Positions 48,047 to 61,299 of a stretch of 64,000 bases of DNA are shown one piece after another. Origin of the DNA: Utricularia gibba (lineage: Eukaryota > Streptophyta > Magnoliopsida > Lamiales > Lentibulariaceae); the NCBI GenBank assembly GCA_002189035.1, contig NEEC01000002.1, positions 5,231,001 to 5,295,000 on the forward strand, given 5' to 3'. The notes beneath the pieces are model-generated. The model was not told the DNA's origin and ran no database searches. It saw only the letters and a list, made by a program, of their open reading frames with translations. The number at the start of each line of letters is the position of its first letter. Positions within the stretch are counted from its first letter, which is position 1. Position numbers and translations under genes: made by a program.

Positions 48047-49472
48047 ATGGAGTCAAGCGCCATGCTGTGTTTGCTGGGCTTCTTGTTGTTGTATGCTTCG
48101 TCGAGCGCACATGGTCAGACTGCAGCGTGTAGCTCCATCAGTGCGATATACCAGTTGGGGGACTCCAGATCGGATACTGGAAACATGAATCGCTTGCTTC
48201 CATTAGCACCAGCGAACAGAGACCCTTACGGTGAAACATATCCAGGGTCTCCCACAGGGCGCTGGTCCGATGGTCGTCTCAGCATCGACTACATAGGTGC
48301 TCGTAATTACTTTGCATAGAAAACGTGAAGCATATTGACTGCTATGCTATTTCTTGCAGCTTCCAGTTTCGGCCTCCAAGCATTAGAGCCTTTTCTGAAA
48401 CGACCCAATTCGTTCCCATCGGGTGTCAACTTTGCGGTTGCCGGATCTACAGCAGTGGACACCAGAACTCTTTTATCGGATTACCACGTAGTGCCTCTAC
48501 TGGTTCCTGATTTGTCTTCACAGGTAAATTGGTTCAAGTCTCACCTTGTGCGTGAATGCTCCACAAAAGCAGGTTCGCATTGATCACAACTTCTGCCTTC
48601 GAAACATGCTTATTCTTTGTCTAATCCTATTGTTTGGAGTTTTCCAGAATGTGTGCGTACAAACTTCTTGGGAAATTCATTGATCGTCTTCGGCGGCACC
48701 GGAATCAATGACCTTGGTTACGGAGTTGCATCACGATTGTCACTATCACAACTCCGAGATTTAGTCGGAGCCATCATTAGTAGCGTCCGTGACAATATAA
48801 CTGTAAGTTTTATTACAATAGGAGCAGCATCATTTCATTTGAACACCTGCACCTGGAAGCCCACGTTCACCAACATGTGTTTGTGCTTCTGGTAGGAAGT
48901 GATGTCTTGGGGTGCGTCCAAATTTGCAGTCCCAGGGTTTTACCCCATGGGATGCATACCCAGAGCAAAAAAAAAGTTTAACAGCTTGGACTCAGCAAAC
49001 GACAGTTTCGGTTGCAACGTAGCTGCGAATGACCTTGCAGCATATGCAAACATACAACTGCAAGCCGCTGTTGCAGGTCTCACCGCAGCATATCCCAATG
49101 CCAAATTTGTCTACGTAGACTACTACACACCTTTCAAGAATCTTCTTGCAAATGCACCTGCCAATGGTATCCGTCTAAACCCACCCACCCACCCATGCAT
49201 ATTTCTCTCTCACTTTTTTTTTTTTAAGACGTCACTGTTTAATGCTTGTAGGGTTTCCGACGAGCACTTTACTCGACTTATGTTGCGGAGACATTAGGGA
49301 TGGCGTGAATGACACGGCATTTTGCGGCGGCGCAAGAGCTTCAGTGTGTGCAGATCCAAATAAATACATCAGCTGGGATGGGTACCATCTAACTCAAGCT
49401 GCGAATTCCCAGATATTTGATGCTATCAAATCGTCCTTCTTTGTCGCTGCGGGTTGCAGCCGGACTCCATGA
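48047..49472 (+). CDS. GDSL-5: secreted GDSL esterase/lipase, intact
   Basis: Exons 48047-48296, 48360-48572, 48648-48802, 48896-49166 and 49252-49472 join to 369 aa with no break. The signal peptide (about residues 1-25, hydrophobic LLGFLLLYASSSAHG) indicates secretion, probably to the wall or apoplast. Block I is YQLGDSRSDTGN (GDSR instead of GDSL, nucleophile Ser kept), block [12 protein letters not shown], block III GGTGINDLGYG, block V YISWDGYHLTQAA with the Asp-x-x-His pair intact. It should be a working SGNH hydrolase acting on esters; the substrate cannot be told from sequence. It ends GCSRTP with no Pro-rich tail. The exon sizes equal those of GDSL-2, supporting common descent; it is clearly more diverged than GDSL-1/-2/-4 are from one another. 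Confidence 0.92.
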
Positions 49473-49499
49473 CCGCCACCTTCTTCTTCCCTAAATAGC

Positions 49500-50716
49500 A
49501 TCCTGTCGTTTGTCCGGATGGCCGCCGCGGCCACCTTGTAAACATTACATTACACAATAAAAAGGGTGCAGCGTGACTTCAGCCAATGAGAAAGGGGGGC
49601 TTCGACTTTCTATTCGTTGTTTTCAAAACTTAAGCGCGATCATCTCTTCTAATGAACAAGGTAGATATTTCTGTTTGATGATGGAATTTAAATATATTAG
49701 CAAGTGTTATACATGAAATAAGATATATTTAGTTCATAAATTATAAGTATAGTGAAAAATATGATTTAAATGTTTTATTTATATGTATTTTTAAATATAA
49801 ATAAAGAAGATTGAAAGTGGAAAATATTGAATAATATTTGGTAGGGAAAAATCGTTTTCTCAATCATAATGTTTGAAGTATTTTCATTTTATAGTCTAAT
49901 ATTTTGAATTATGTAAAATTCAGTCAATAAGTTTACTAATAAATTCATTTTATGGCATTCCAACCAAATCTTGACGGAAGTAACTCGTCGGAACTCTTTT
50001 TGATTAAATAATTCTGTATTTTTTAAATGAATCATAAAAAATTTCAATCACATTTTTAATGATTGTAAATTGTAAATATTTGGGATACATATTTTTAAAT
50101 AGAAATAATTTGATGTTTTAAAATTCAATATATATTTTTTAAAAATATTGTAAATTTTTTTAAAAAAATTATTAAAGAATACGAAAAAATTTTGAAAAAA
50201 ATATTACAATTGAATTTTCTTCATTTTTAATGTTTCGAATATTCGTGCATATAATTAAACAATTAAAATTTTAAATTTGAAAAAAAAAATGTGTAGTAAA
50301 GTAAAAATAAAATAAAAAAAGTTTAGAATTTCATAGGCAAATTATGACACAAAAACCGGTAGCAACATGATAACATATATGTCCCTACACATTCTTCTAG
50401 TTGTAACTCAAACTAGAAATAATTGAAAGTTACCAAAGCAAATACTTGTTCAAAAGAAAAATAAACACATCATTTCCTTTTTTCGAATTACTGCTTCCAC
50501 TGGCCACATTCCTCTTTAGACATGATTTCAAGTTAGATAGGGTAACATAGTTATTGCTACCTTTGACGATAATAGGAGCATTCACAGCAGTAGTATTTTG
50601 GGAAACCTACAATTAGAAACATGAATTTCAAGCTAATGTTAAATCAACATTTTTAGAATATTACATAGATAAAAAAATTCAATAACCTGAAAACTTAGTC
50701 TCTTTGAAAGAGTACC
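49500..50716. other. AT-rich intergenic DNA downstream of GDSL-5
   Basis: Possible polyadenylation signal AATAAAAA near 49556. Beyond that, no gene or clear repeat. Confidence 0.4.
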
Positions 50717-52106
50717 TGATAAACAGAAATTTCTAATATCATTGCAAATAAAAATAGAAAATCCGTATCAAATAAATTTATAATCACCAATCTACACAAA
50801 ATACAAATTTGGAAAACTTGTAGAGTGGATATCGGGGTCGATCACGAAGAGCTTGTGTTTGCTAAGTATTTTAGTATATGCACAATTTCGAATAACAGTA
50901 GGCCTTAATCTAAGCTCGAACTAACAGTGGTAAACAAGCTCGGTAAACAAGATCAGTAAACAATATCAGGTCTTAACGTTACGGTAACAGGTACTGGTTC
51001 AAACTCAGAATAAAACTAACGTGCCTTAAGGATCTACAAATGGTGTGGTGCCAAAATTCCTAATTTAATCTACCATGTTCCTATACTCACAACTTCAAAT
51101 AACCTAAGTCTACCCAGGTCATTCACCATATTTTCGGCAAAGCTAGTCCTCCATATCATCACCAACATTGCAATTAGGTTTACCCGCATGCAAAGCATAT
51201 AGAATTAGGTCTACCCGAACTAACACCTACTGCTCCCGTCTTGATTTGTTGGTCTACCTCTAAATCAAGTATCTAAGTTATGAAGCTACATGTTCCCCTC
51301 CTTAGGTCTACTCATGGCTTGATAGCAACAAGAGCTAATAAACAATAGTCAATTTTATTAAGATTCCTAGACTCACGCAACCATGCTTCACTTTAAGGCA
51401 CTCATAGGGTTTAGCTACTCATGCTTTGAAGGTAAAATGTAATGGCATTAACATAAAACAACGAAAATGTTGAGAACATCATGCAGAAGTTTAGTGCAGA
51501 AATTAAAGACATCAACAAAGTAAAATAAAGCAGTAAAAAGTATGGTTTCCGTCTGCTACTGTTCCTAGACCAAAACAGTAGCGTTGGACTGGGTCTTGAT
51601 CTTCTTCCTTCAAGCTAGAGGTTCTTCTCCAGAAAAATCTCTTTTCTTCCTCCTTCTCCTTTCGTGTTCTTTGTGTTCGAGTGGGGGAGAAACCCCCTCG
51701 TCTGTTCTCTCTGAAAATTCTGGGGTGAAAAATCCCTTTTGCGACTCTCTCTCCTCATCTTTTCTCTCGCCTCCCACTGTCCAAGTCAAGTACATTCTCT
51801 GACAGATCTGCTGCTCCAGGCCCTGACTTGCAGACTGTTGCCATGACAATGTACTCATTGCCCCCTGCACCCTAGTGACTTGCACGAAATCCAGATTTTT
51901 CCTTGATTCTTGGGTTGCTGCTAGACTCCAAAATCGGGTTAGACATGGGGTAGGCTAAATCAAAGGATTTAGCCCACTAATTATACTAAAAATCACATTT
52001 TCCTAAATTACATAAAAACACTTAACATTATAAAATAAACACTTAAACATAATTAAAAATTTATAATTTTGTATATTCTAAAACATGAAAATTTGTGTGT
52101 TATCAC
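50717..52106 (-). mobile_element. LTR family 1, copy C (full length)
   Basis: Plus strand runs TGATAAACAGAA to GTGTGTTATCA (1390 bp), the reverse complement of copy B's layout, with the same internal landmarks ('tcggggtcgatcacgaagagcttg', 'aggtctacc', 'aacagtagcgttggactggg', 'atcaaaggattta'). The flanks GTACC and CACTA do not match, so no target duplication is seen. No internal domain of a retrotransposon on either side. Confidence 0.75.
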
Positions 52107-52584
52107 ACTATACTACAACAACACTAGACTTGTCCCCAAGTCCTACCTAAGACTAACAGAAAACTAGTTCCTTCAGCAGTAGCGATGAACATAAAAACTG
52201 AGAATAAATTAGGTGCATGAGCTACAGAAGTGCAAGTGTGCATGTCATTTCATCACTCAAATAAGCATGAATAGATTCCTCTTGAGGAGTGTTTTCGAAG
52301 ATCATACCTTATAGAATTGATCCCTCCAAGGTCACTTAAGATCACGGTTGCCAACCATTTTTTTCTTCTCTCCTTTGTTTTTGGGCAGTGAAGGGGCAGC
52401 TTGTTCCAGACTAATCCGGGCATAATGTGATTGCCCCTTTTCTTCATCAGAGTGTTGGCCAAGCACTCACACCTTATAACACTGGGCTCCTTCATACTCC
52501 TCCGGATTAGTCTATCCCTGCTCACCCTTTCACTACTTATTGAGTCCAAACATACTCTTTTAATATGTGCTGCTTTTTAGAACT

Positions 52585-54860
52585 TGGGTCTCAATTTTTT
52601 TTTCTTCCTTACCTCATGAATTTGTGAGTTTTCCTCTTCTGAAACTCGGCTCTCGCATGACCTTTTGTTGTGGCCAACCTGTTTGCATTGATTGCATTGG
52701 TTAAACTCTCGCTTTAGACCTCTAATTCTATATGAATTTTTGGTGGGTGGTGGAGGTTACTCAGGTTCTCTTTCACGCAACTTTTTTGGTCTACTAGTAG
52801 CCTTTCCATAAATTGGTGGTAGAGGTGATGGCAAGGAAACTTGCTCCTAAATGTCATCACTAGATATCCCTTGAATTGAATTTTCATATTGTTTGATGTA
52901 TGTTGCTTTGGTATAACAAACATCCATATGCCTCTCTGGATTTTTTTCTCCTTTGCGCCATGTAGTAGAAACTGCATGACTACAAGGAAATTTAGTTAGT
53001 TGCCAACTGTTGCAACTACATGTGCGCTCCAGAAGATCTACTGTTCTAGTGACATAAGGGCCAACAACTTCATAATTGTAATCATCACTACGAAGTGTGA
53101 TGTTCCCAAAAGCCTCACTCATTACTGACTCTAGCTGCTTTCTAATTCTTGGACATAATGTGTCCTTTAATTTCAAAGCTTCTGTTCTTAACTTATCAAT
53201 CCGAGTCATCAACAATATTCTGATATCTTCTAATAGTTGGGTTATAGGCTTCTCCCTAGCTTCTAACATCTTGTTGAATGATTCACATGCATTATTTAAT
53301 AGCATGTCACACTTGGCAAATGGTGTAAAGAATGCCCTACTCCATTCTTGTGGTGGCCGTTTCTTCAACCATTCATAAGCATCAACTGATACAGTCTTCA
53401 AGGATTCCATATGTGCATTGAAAACCTCCTTCTTTGTGGCCCTAGCTGCTGCCCACAAGTGCTTCTTTATCGCTACACCACTATGACCTGCTCTCTTCAT
53501 ATTTCCATGTAAATGACGAACACAAAAACGATTTTCAGAATCTGGGAACAACTCTTCAAAACACTCTAGCAACCCTTTCTGTTTATCAGACATGAATGTC
53601 CACATGTTGTCATGTTCAAGCTTCAAATCAACTCTCAACAATTCCAAAAACCATTTCCATGTAGTATAGTTCTCTTTCTCAACAATTGCAAATGCATATG
53701 GAAATATGGAATTATTTGCATCAACACCTACTGCAGTGAGGAGTTTTTAGATGACAATATGGAAATATGGAAATATGGTAATTGCAAAATTACCTTTTAG
53801 ATGACAGTCATCTACACACATAATTCTACGACAACCATTTCTGAAATTTTTCTTGATGGCACCAAGAACCTCGTGTGTGCAGGATCAGTGTTTTGTGTTG
53901 TCTTCAAGACAATTGTTGATCCAGGTTATTTTTGTTAAGCTCAGTTAAATAGGCTCTCAATTTTTCCCATTGCTCCAATTCACTTCCACAACCAATGGCC
54001 AATGCCAACACCCTAGCTCGTTGTGCTTGTGCAGGAGATATATCCACTTGCAAATCAGTAGACACATAAATCCTGAAATCCCTTATCTTAATATTTGGAT
54101 TAGCAACCACATATTTAGCATATCTCTGTCCAATCCAAGGTGCTTTCATGCCTTCCAACACCTTTTGTTTTCCACAAACCGAGTGCTTATGGTTGAATGA
54201 TTTAACTATCCAACCCTTGTCATTTTTATAATGCGTAACATTTATTCTCCATGAACAACCCCAAGTCCGGCAATAAGCAGTCAATCTTTGTTTATTGTTT
54301 GTTGGAAACTTCACCTATCTTCCTCTCTTGAAATTGTAGGTTTCTATAGCATGCTTGGCCTCCTTACTTGAGCTAAACATCAATCCTATTTTCAATTGAG
54401 GATCATCTCCCTGTGTCTTCGGATTAAAAAGCCTCAACTTTACCTTACTATGACCCAATTCCCCTTCTTCTTCATCATTGTTGAAGTCCTCTTCAGTTTG
54501 TGTAACATCACACTCTTCGTCAACTAAAACAGCAACATCCATAGGCAAACTATAGGCATCTATCTCAGTAGGGTCAGATAATTGTTGAACTATCTCATGA
54601 TCTATGTCGTTGTGAGCTTCATTCGAAGGAAATATGACTTCACATTGGAAATCATAACCTTCATCCTCCAAAAATGGGGGTCTTAATTACCAGAATCCAC
54701 ATGAACCTCACTAGTATCATGAGGTTCAGCAACATTATCATAGCAAACTTCATTTTCTTCTAAACCCATTTCTTGAACAGCAGAATCATCAACCATTCAA
54801 TCACGATCCTTTTCATGAACAACAGAAGCATCAACTACTTGTTCTTCTCAAAAACCAATC
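52585..54860 (-). pseudogene. MULE-2: MURA-type transposase with broken frames
   Basis: Order on the minus strand: acidic N-terminal linker (54850-54400); VKLRLFNPK..EAKHAIETYNFKRGR (54450-54315); a DNA-binding region with LTAYCR..CSWRINVTHYKND..HSVCGKQKVLEGMKAPWIGQ (54300-54120); the MULE core starting CRRIMCVDDCHLKG (first Asp, about 53820) and continuing LTAVGVDANN, AFAIVEKEN..WKWFLELL, FMSDKQKGL (second Asp) and FCVRHLHGNMKR (53510); an intact SWIM finger CSCNSWQLTKFPCSHAV (about 52975-53025); and a CCHC knuckle CNQCKQVGHNKRSC (about 52645-52690). A short 'ccatatttccatat' repeat insertion near 53760 and several stops break it. Terminal repeats were not identified. Same family as MULE-1 but retains the core that MULE-1 lost. 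Confidence 0.85.
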
Positions 54861-56100
54861 GAATCAAAGGTAATGTATATGGAAGAAAGCTGACTTGAAA
54901 AATCGACACCCAGAATTTTTCTTCATTATGATATACTCCTCATACCCACCAATGTGAAACCAAACATACTAGCTCTCATTCGTCGGTTCAACCTTCTTCT
55001 TTTAGCGTTCATCATTTGAAAGTGGTGAACAAAAATCGTCAACTCTAAATTTTAGAGGATTTTGGAGACAAGATTTCTCTTCCCAATGAACCCTAGAATT
55101 TGGGAAAAAAATAAATTTGTTAAAAGAATTTTAAGAACATTAAAGTTTTTATGCGCCACACTGTGAACATGGTGCTCACGTGTTAGCTCCGGTGAGCTAT
55201 TTGCCAGAATGCCATAAAATGAACAAAGCAGAAAAGTTTGTCTTATTTTTTAATAAGTTAAACTATTAGACTGGGAAATGCAATTAACTTAAACATTATG
55301 ACTTAAAAAATGATTTTCCTTATTTGGTATATATAAACATATTTATAAACAATTGAGATTTGATTTTCCTTGTTTTAGCATGCACTCATCACTTCTATTA
55401 AGATTAATATATCGAATAAAGCAACACCAACACTCATATTTATTTATTTATCTATTTATTTAAATTGAAAAAAATTATATGTGTTCATTTACATAAAATT
55501 TAAAATCATTCATGAAAGTTGATGAACACATATATTTATTAATTATTGTATTTATTTATATTTAAAATCAATTGATAATAATATAATTTATTTATTTGAT
55601 TTCAAATTTAAATACAAAAAGTTTATATTATTAAGTTTATGATAAATAATTAAATATTAATTTTAGAAATCAAAATATATTAATTATTTTAATAATTATT
55701 GTTTTATTATAATAATTCTTATTTAATAATTAAAATTTTATGTGATTAAATATAAAAATAAAATTTTGAATATAAATTAATATTTCATATATTTTAATTA
55801 TTAATACGAAAAATAATTTCTAATTTTATATATATTATAATAACAATCATAATATATTTATGATATTGATTAAGATAGTGTTATTATTTTATATCCATAT
55901 TAAATAATAAATTTTGATTTATTAATATTATAATTAAAAAAATTAAAAAACATATATCTCATTAATGGTCATTTATTAAATTAATCAAATATGAATTTTA
56001 TTGTATTTATTTATTTACATTATTCAAATGAAAATAAATGATTTTAATCAAATTGAACACAATTAAAACATCACTCGTTCATTACAATAGCCCTAAATTT
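54861..56100. other. Intergenic DNA between MULE-2 and UPF3
   Basis: 54870-55230 may include the 5' end of MULE-2. 55240-56060 is extremely AT-rich with no gene. Confidence 0.4.
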
Positions 56101-56339
56101 TATTGCCTAAAAGTTAGGTTTTCAATTGAAACAAGAACACGATGTTAGGAGATCTTTGATGCGTATCAGCGGCACTAATGACATACAACATCGCAAAAAT
56201 CCATTCATTTCCATCAAACCACGCCACAGCACAGCAGCCGCTGGCTTCAAAATGATCTATACATGTACATACAACTGTGACAATTCAATCTGCAGCTATC
56301 ATCACCCAAAATGGAGTGCAGAAGCAGAGAAGCTATGAA

Positions 56340-56744
56340 TCAAACTAAACATCTAGAAGAAGCCACACCATTCTCAGATTTTCCGATGGAACGCACCTCT
56401 CCCGCCCATCTAACGAATCGACTATATCATCATCATCATATGCAATAGTCAAGGTGGATTGGGATTCCATTTTCTTCATCAACCCACACGCCTTAATGAT
56501 TTGCTTCAATGAAGCATCCCTCTTCCCACCCTCCCTCAACAAATTGCATATCAGGATGCTGAGTGGGGTAACAAGGTCCAATTGCAGGACTGCATGAGCC
56601 AATTTACCGACGTGCTTCACAGTTGAAGCTGCCAACTGCCAAAAAAAATACACACAACCCAAGCTTGATTTCGAGACATCAACCGGAGCTTGTGAATCAC
56701 AATGAAACAAAGTTATGCAACTAAGCTTACCACACATATCATGG
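56340..56744 (-). other. UPF3: Putative UPF3 3' UTR with an intron
   Basis: Directly after the UPF3 stop a good donor (TGTGTG|GTAAGC, intron from 56730) and acceptor (TTTTTTTTGGCAG, intron end 56636) define a 95-bp intron whose upstream junction lies 14 nt past the stop. An open frame of 130 codons (56737-56345) overlaps; I read it as UTR, not as a protein. In Arabidopsis UPF3 is reported to be feedback-controlled by nonsense-mediated decay through its 3' UTR; that the same holds here is inference. Confidence 0.5.
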
Positions 56745-59700
56745 CTACGTGCTAGAAGCTGATTTTTGAACCCACACTTGTTTCTGAAGTTGCAGGCAAA
56801 CGAAAAATTAGAAATTCACAATTTACATGCATTAAATCAGGAGCCAACAGTACTGAACTGATGTGATACCTCATGCAAGCCATGGCCAGACAAGCCTCGT
56901 TTTGAAGGCCTTACGTCAAAACCTAAAGACCTATCAGGATCCTTGAAACTGTGAGCTGAGGCACGACGACCAGCAGACATCGAACCTGTGGCAGTCAAAT
57001 GTTTACTACCAGGACGTGATGGTGACAAAGAACTGAATTGCCCATGAGGTGAAACATACCATTTTCGGCAGAATAGTGCCCACCACGAAGGCTTCTGCTG
57101 GATCTATACTCTCCAGAACCGACAATCAGAACTTCATGCTTTTTTTCTGCATAAACAAGGAACATTAAAGTTGACAACAAAAAATTTCATGCTTTTTAGG
57201 ATATTGAAATAACACAGCTAATATAAGCAACCAAGAAACAAACTAGGAGTCATAAACAACATCCATGATTACCAAATGTTAATCCTCTATTCCTATCTTA
57301 TTTATCCAGGCAACCAAAGGCTATCCATCTAAGTGGAGTTACAGGAAAAAAATCATAGTCATAAAGCAAATCATCAAATCCATGAAAATTTAGGCCATGT
57401 TTTAACCTCCTTCAGTATCGACGACTTGAGACTTTGCAGATGAAGACGATAATGTCTCATGGCTTGCATATGATCCATCCAACGCACGATGAGGTTTCCA
57501 AACAATACGATCAGGCCTGTCTTTGTTCCTTGTGCGTCTTTCATGCTTCTCTGGTAAGGCACCCATGCTGTTAGAAACCACCTTCTCTGCAGAGCCATCA
57601 TCAGGACTTTTTTGACCATGCTGCAAAGAAGCTTGTGGAGTTCTTTGATCACTGTCATTAACAGAAAGCTGCAAGTCCAGTTCTGATCGAGATCCCAAGG
57701 TTGGTTTGTCTTTATTGGTTTCCCGCATTAAATTCATGCTCTTGACTATTTTTCCAGAAGCTTCACGACGCTGAATTTGTTTTGAAAGAACAGAACCATG
57801 TGACAGTTTTGATGGTGTTCCTGCATTCTGTTGTGGTAATATGAAGAATCAGAAACAAACAAGAAGAGGAATTGGAAAGAACTTTTTCCTTGTTTCTCTC
57901 CATCACTATGAATAAGTCGTTAATAAATACAAAAAGCCACTTGATTCCCAAACGGATGATTAAAATTCACTGGAAATGCTATGGTGGCCATCACTGTGAA
58001 ACGGTAATAAACAAACCTGAAGTATCTCCATTTCCCTTCCCTTCAGAAGCAAAAATTTCTTCTCCGCTTGTCCAGCAGGTGTTGACCCACCTAAGAAAAA
58101 TCAAATAGCATAATCAGAGTAAAACACCCGATACACACCAGAAGAAGAAAATGCTGAAATAATGGTAACTATTCTCATACTCCTACCAATTGAGAATCTG
58201 ACGAATAACATAATGGAAGAAGTGCAATAAGGGGTTCCATCAGTGAGACCAAAAGAAAAAATGATGACCATTGTGTGTACTTGGGCTTTGGTTTATCTTT
58301 TTTATCAAAATAATGAGTAAATGCTAGAGAAAAACAAATATTTGTCACCGCAAAATCAAAACTAATTAGAAGTGTACTACCACACTACCACATACCACTT
58401 TCTCCTTCTGTGTCTTTATCCTCTGACACAGCCAATCGGCTGGATTTTCCAACATGTGATTGATCATCTTCTTTGGGTAACAGTTTGCTGCTAACATTTT
58501 TTGAGCTCTCCCTCGATACATAATGCTGGAAGCAAAGTTGAGATATATGTTAAAATAGCCTCAAAAGAATTTCACCTACACTGATGCTTGAATATATGAG
58601 ATTGTCATGAAAGAAATTTTGAATAAGCATCCAAGTCATTGTGAAACCACAAAAACACCCAGTGAAAGAAAAAAGTTTGGACGATGCACATCAATGTTAT
58701 ACCACATGAACATATTGGAGTACAAAATAAGACACCTAAATCTGGAAGAGGACTACACAAGGGTTTCAGTTTTTTTTAAAAAAAAAAGAGAAAAATGAAA
58801 AGAGAAACCATACAGGCAGTCAGAAATTAGCAATCCACATCGAGAAAAATTATGAAGTTCATTTACCATGACACCAGAATTTCTCCTCTCTGAACTTTTC
58901 TTTGATGATCCTGAGGTAACATTCTTTTGTTTCAGTCCACTGCCTCTTTTTCCAAGCTTTCCGTTCGTTGTGTTTCTCTGTTGAGGGTTTGGTGTAAGAT
59001 CAGGATTCTATTAACTCTTAACAATAAAAAAAAAAAAGAACCGCAAAAATAGTTATATAACTGCCAGTTAAACTGGGAAAATCTGTTTAAGGGTAACTGT
59101 GACGAAAATCTTCCCTCTCACTAACCTTCGCAGCTCTCTTCCGTCGAATGTATTCCATTAGAGGGGTAACAATAAGAGCCTCCTTCTGGCCACCTTAAAT
59201 AGTTAAAATAAAAGATTATGAAATAGTGTAGACAAATTCCATATGATCAAAGCGTTTAACTTTGCAACAGATTTGATGAGATCACATATACAAGCAGGAG
59301 AAAGACTGACCTGCTCGTTCTGCTTCCTTTCTCTCCAATTGTATCTCTGCACTAGGGAGATTCTCAACTGGCTTTGCAATAGACTCGAGGAACTCCAAGT
59401 ATTCATGGTCTGTATTATTGATATTTCATTAGCAAAAACTGCAAGGAAATGGAAGTACTATGAAATTCACGAGCATTCAGATGATGCAAGCAGCACCTTT
59501 GTCAATAGTTCCCTCACGGCCATCCTTCTTAGAAAACTCCTTTGGAACACGCTGCGAAGGAGCATACTCTACAATTGCCTTATATTGAGTCCCTAGAAGT
59601 GTAAATTAAGGACATTCAGGTATAGCATCAGGTTGTTTCTGAGAAGAATAATATCGATAACAGAAATGCAGGCACGGGGAAGGATATGGAACACATGAGT

Positions 59701-60294
59701 GAGGGAAAGGTAAGAAGCGGCTAGGCCAAATCAAGCATGAAGTATAAAATACCTTTCTCATTAACAAAAGCATGGCCATTGAAAAATGCAGCAAAATCAA
59801 TGACATCATCGGGCTTACTGAAATCAATGTAAGCTCTGGAGTATATCTGACGCCTTTGGCTGAAAAATGCAGATACACAAAATTACGAAATTGACATCAT
59901 CACGCTTCCGTGAAATTTTATCTGTAGAAAGATAAGCGCGGATGACAATACCCATAACCCGCAAGACATTCTACCAAATACAATGTCCAGGTAAAGAGAG
60001 CGAACGTTTCAATGAGGTTCTACATAAATCAATGAAGCAACAGCACGGGATGGACAACACCTCACAGAAGTTCCGGAATTCTCAGCATCCCATCACCACG
60101 AATGAAAAAAAAAAAAAAACAAACACACACACACAAATGAGAACAAAAAGCAACCTTAATTTCCCGGGTCGAAACAAAATCCAACGGTAGCGTCCAGAGA
60201 AGCGAGAATCAATATGTTCAACAAGATTTTCCTGAGAAATGGATGGGGGCAGGTGCCGCAACACCACCTTCGTTCGATCTAGCGGCCCCTTCAT
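56745..60294 (-). CDS. UPF3: UPF3, regulator of nonsense-mediated mRNA decay
   Basis: Twelve coding exons on the minus strand: 60294-60155, 59859-59753, 59592-59497, 59409-59311, 59193-59126, 58977-58867, 58525-58396, 58090-58017, 57827-57407, 57146-57060, 56985-56870 and 56783-56745. Together they give 495 aa, close to the family length, with all phases consistent. The N terminus MKGPLDRTKVVLRHLPPSIS starts the UPF3 RNP-like domain that binds UPF2. It continues YSRAYIDFSKPDDVIDFA, EYAPSQRVPKEFSKKDGREG, EYLEFLESIAKPVENLPSAE and TPLMEYIRRKRAAK (to about residue 170). A long, charged, low-complexity region follows. The C terminus DRPDRIVWKPHRALDGS and KQVWVQKSASST matches the exon-junction-complex-binding end of plant UPF3. 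Nuclear/cytoplasmic shuttling NMD factor. An in-frame upstream ATG (60420) would add 42 residues but the MKGPL start fits the family. Confidence 0.95.
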
Positions 60295-60786
60295 ACCCGG
60301 AAAAACCCTAACACCTCTCCAAATATTTGCAAAAGGGGAAAGAAAAAAAGGACCAGTTCGATCAACTGTATTTCCCAAAGGATAACGGTTCAGAACTCCG
60401 GGGTTACATCGCTGATGCACAATTTGTTCTTCAGCAAACTGAGACGCCGCGAATTCGTTTGGACAAAGAAAACAAAAACAAAAAAAATCTTCAAAAGAGA
60501 GGGAGCCCCGTGATATTGCTTAACTATTTTCTATTTAAAGATAAAACCTAAATTCCCACGCCTTTGCTTTTCAATTGTATTTTTTGGATCACCGGTAAAT
60601 TAGGTTAACACACCCTTTCCAAATCGATTTTATTACGCAAGGTGAAATTCTCCTAATTCTTACTTCTAAAACTTAGAATCATTTTTTAATTATTAATTTT
60701 TATCAGCAAATTTTAAATATAATCATTTCATAATTAAAAGTGTAATATTATAGATTTGTGAGGCAAATATCCAATTAATATGCTAA

Positions 60787-61178
60787 GGTCCTGTGTTGGT
60801 AGCTTTGTTAAGCCAACTTAACAATACAAATAAATTATGATTGGGTGTTTGGTAGTATTGTGAAGTTAAACAATGTTGTTTAGCTTCACAAAACTTTAAC
60901 AAGCAAATGACTGTTAACATTAATGTATTTCAAAGGCACGTTAGTCTTAATAACGTTTAATTAATTTCTTAATTAATGACTGTTAAGGGATAAAAATAGA
61001 AAAAACTATTAATATATTTATCTTAATAGTAACCTACCAAACACAATGTAACCCTAAACAATAGTAATCATAAAAATGTTACTAAACACAACTAATTTAT
61101 AAATAATTGAATCATTGTTTATGATAACAATAATAATTTTAACAACTGTTAATTATAACAAATCTATCAAATGAGGCC
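60787..61178. mobile_element. Tourist-like MITE (PIF/Harbinger type), 392 bp
   Basis: Imperfect terminal inverted repeats (left GGTCCTGTGTTGGTAGCTTT, right in reverse GGCCTCATTTGATAGATTTG) flanked by TAA at 60784-60786 and 61179-61181. No ORF. Size, ends and 3-bp target fit a Tourist MITE. Confidence 0.65.
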
Positions 61179-61299
61179 TAAAGATACAAATGTCGATATT
61201 TATATCCTAGATTTTTAGGATAAAATCAATAAATGATGTAAATTTTTTTTGGATTGATACAATCCAAAATTAACCATATGAACGTGAGTGTTCCACTTG

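Noticed and set aside
56345-56737. 130-codon ORF just downstream of the UPF3 stop as a separate gene
   Set aside because: It spans a good intron and no family is recognised; 3' UTR is the simpler reading.
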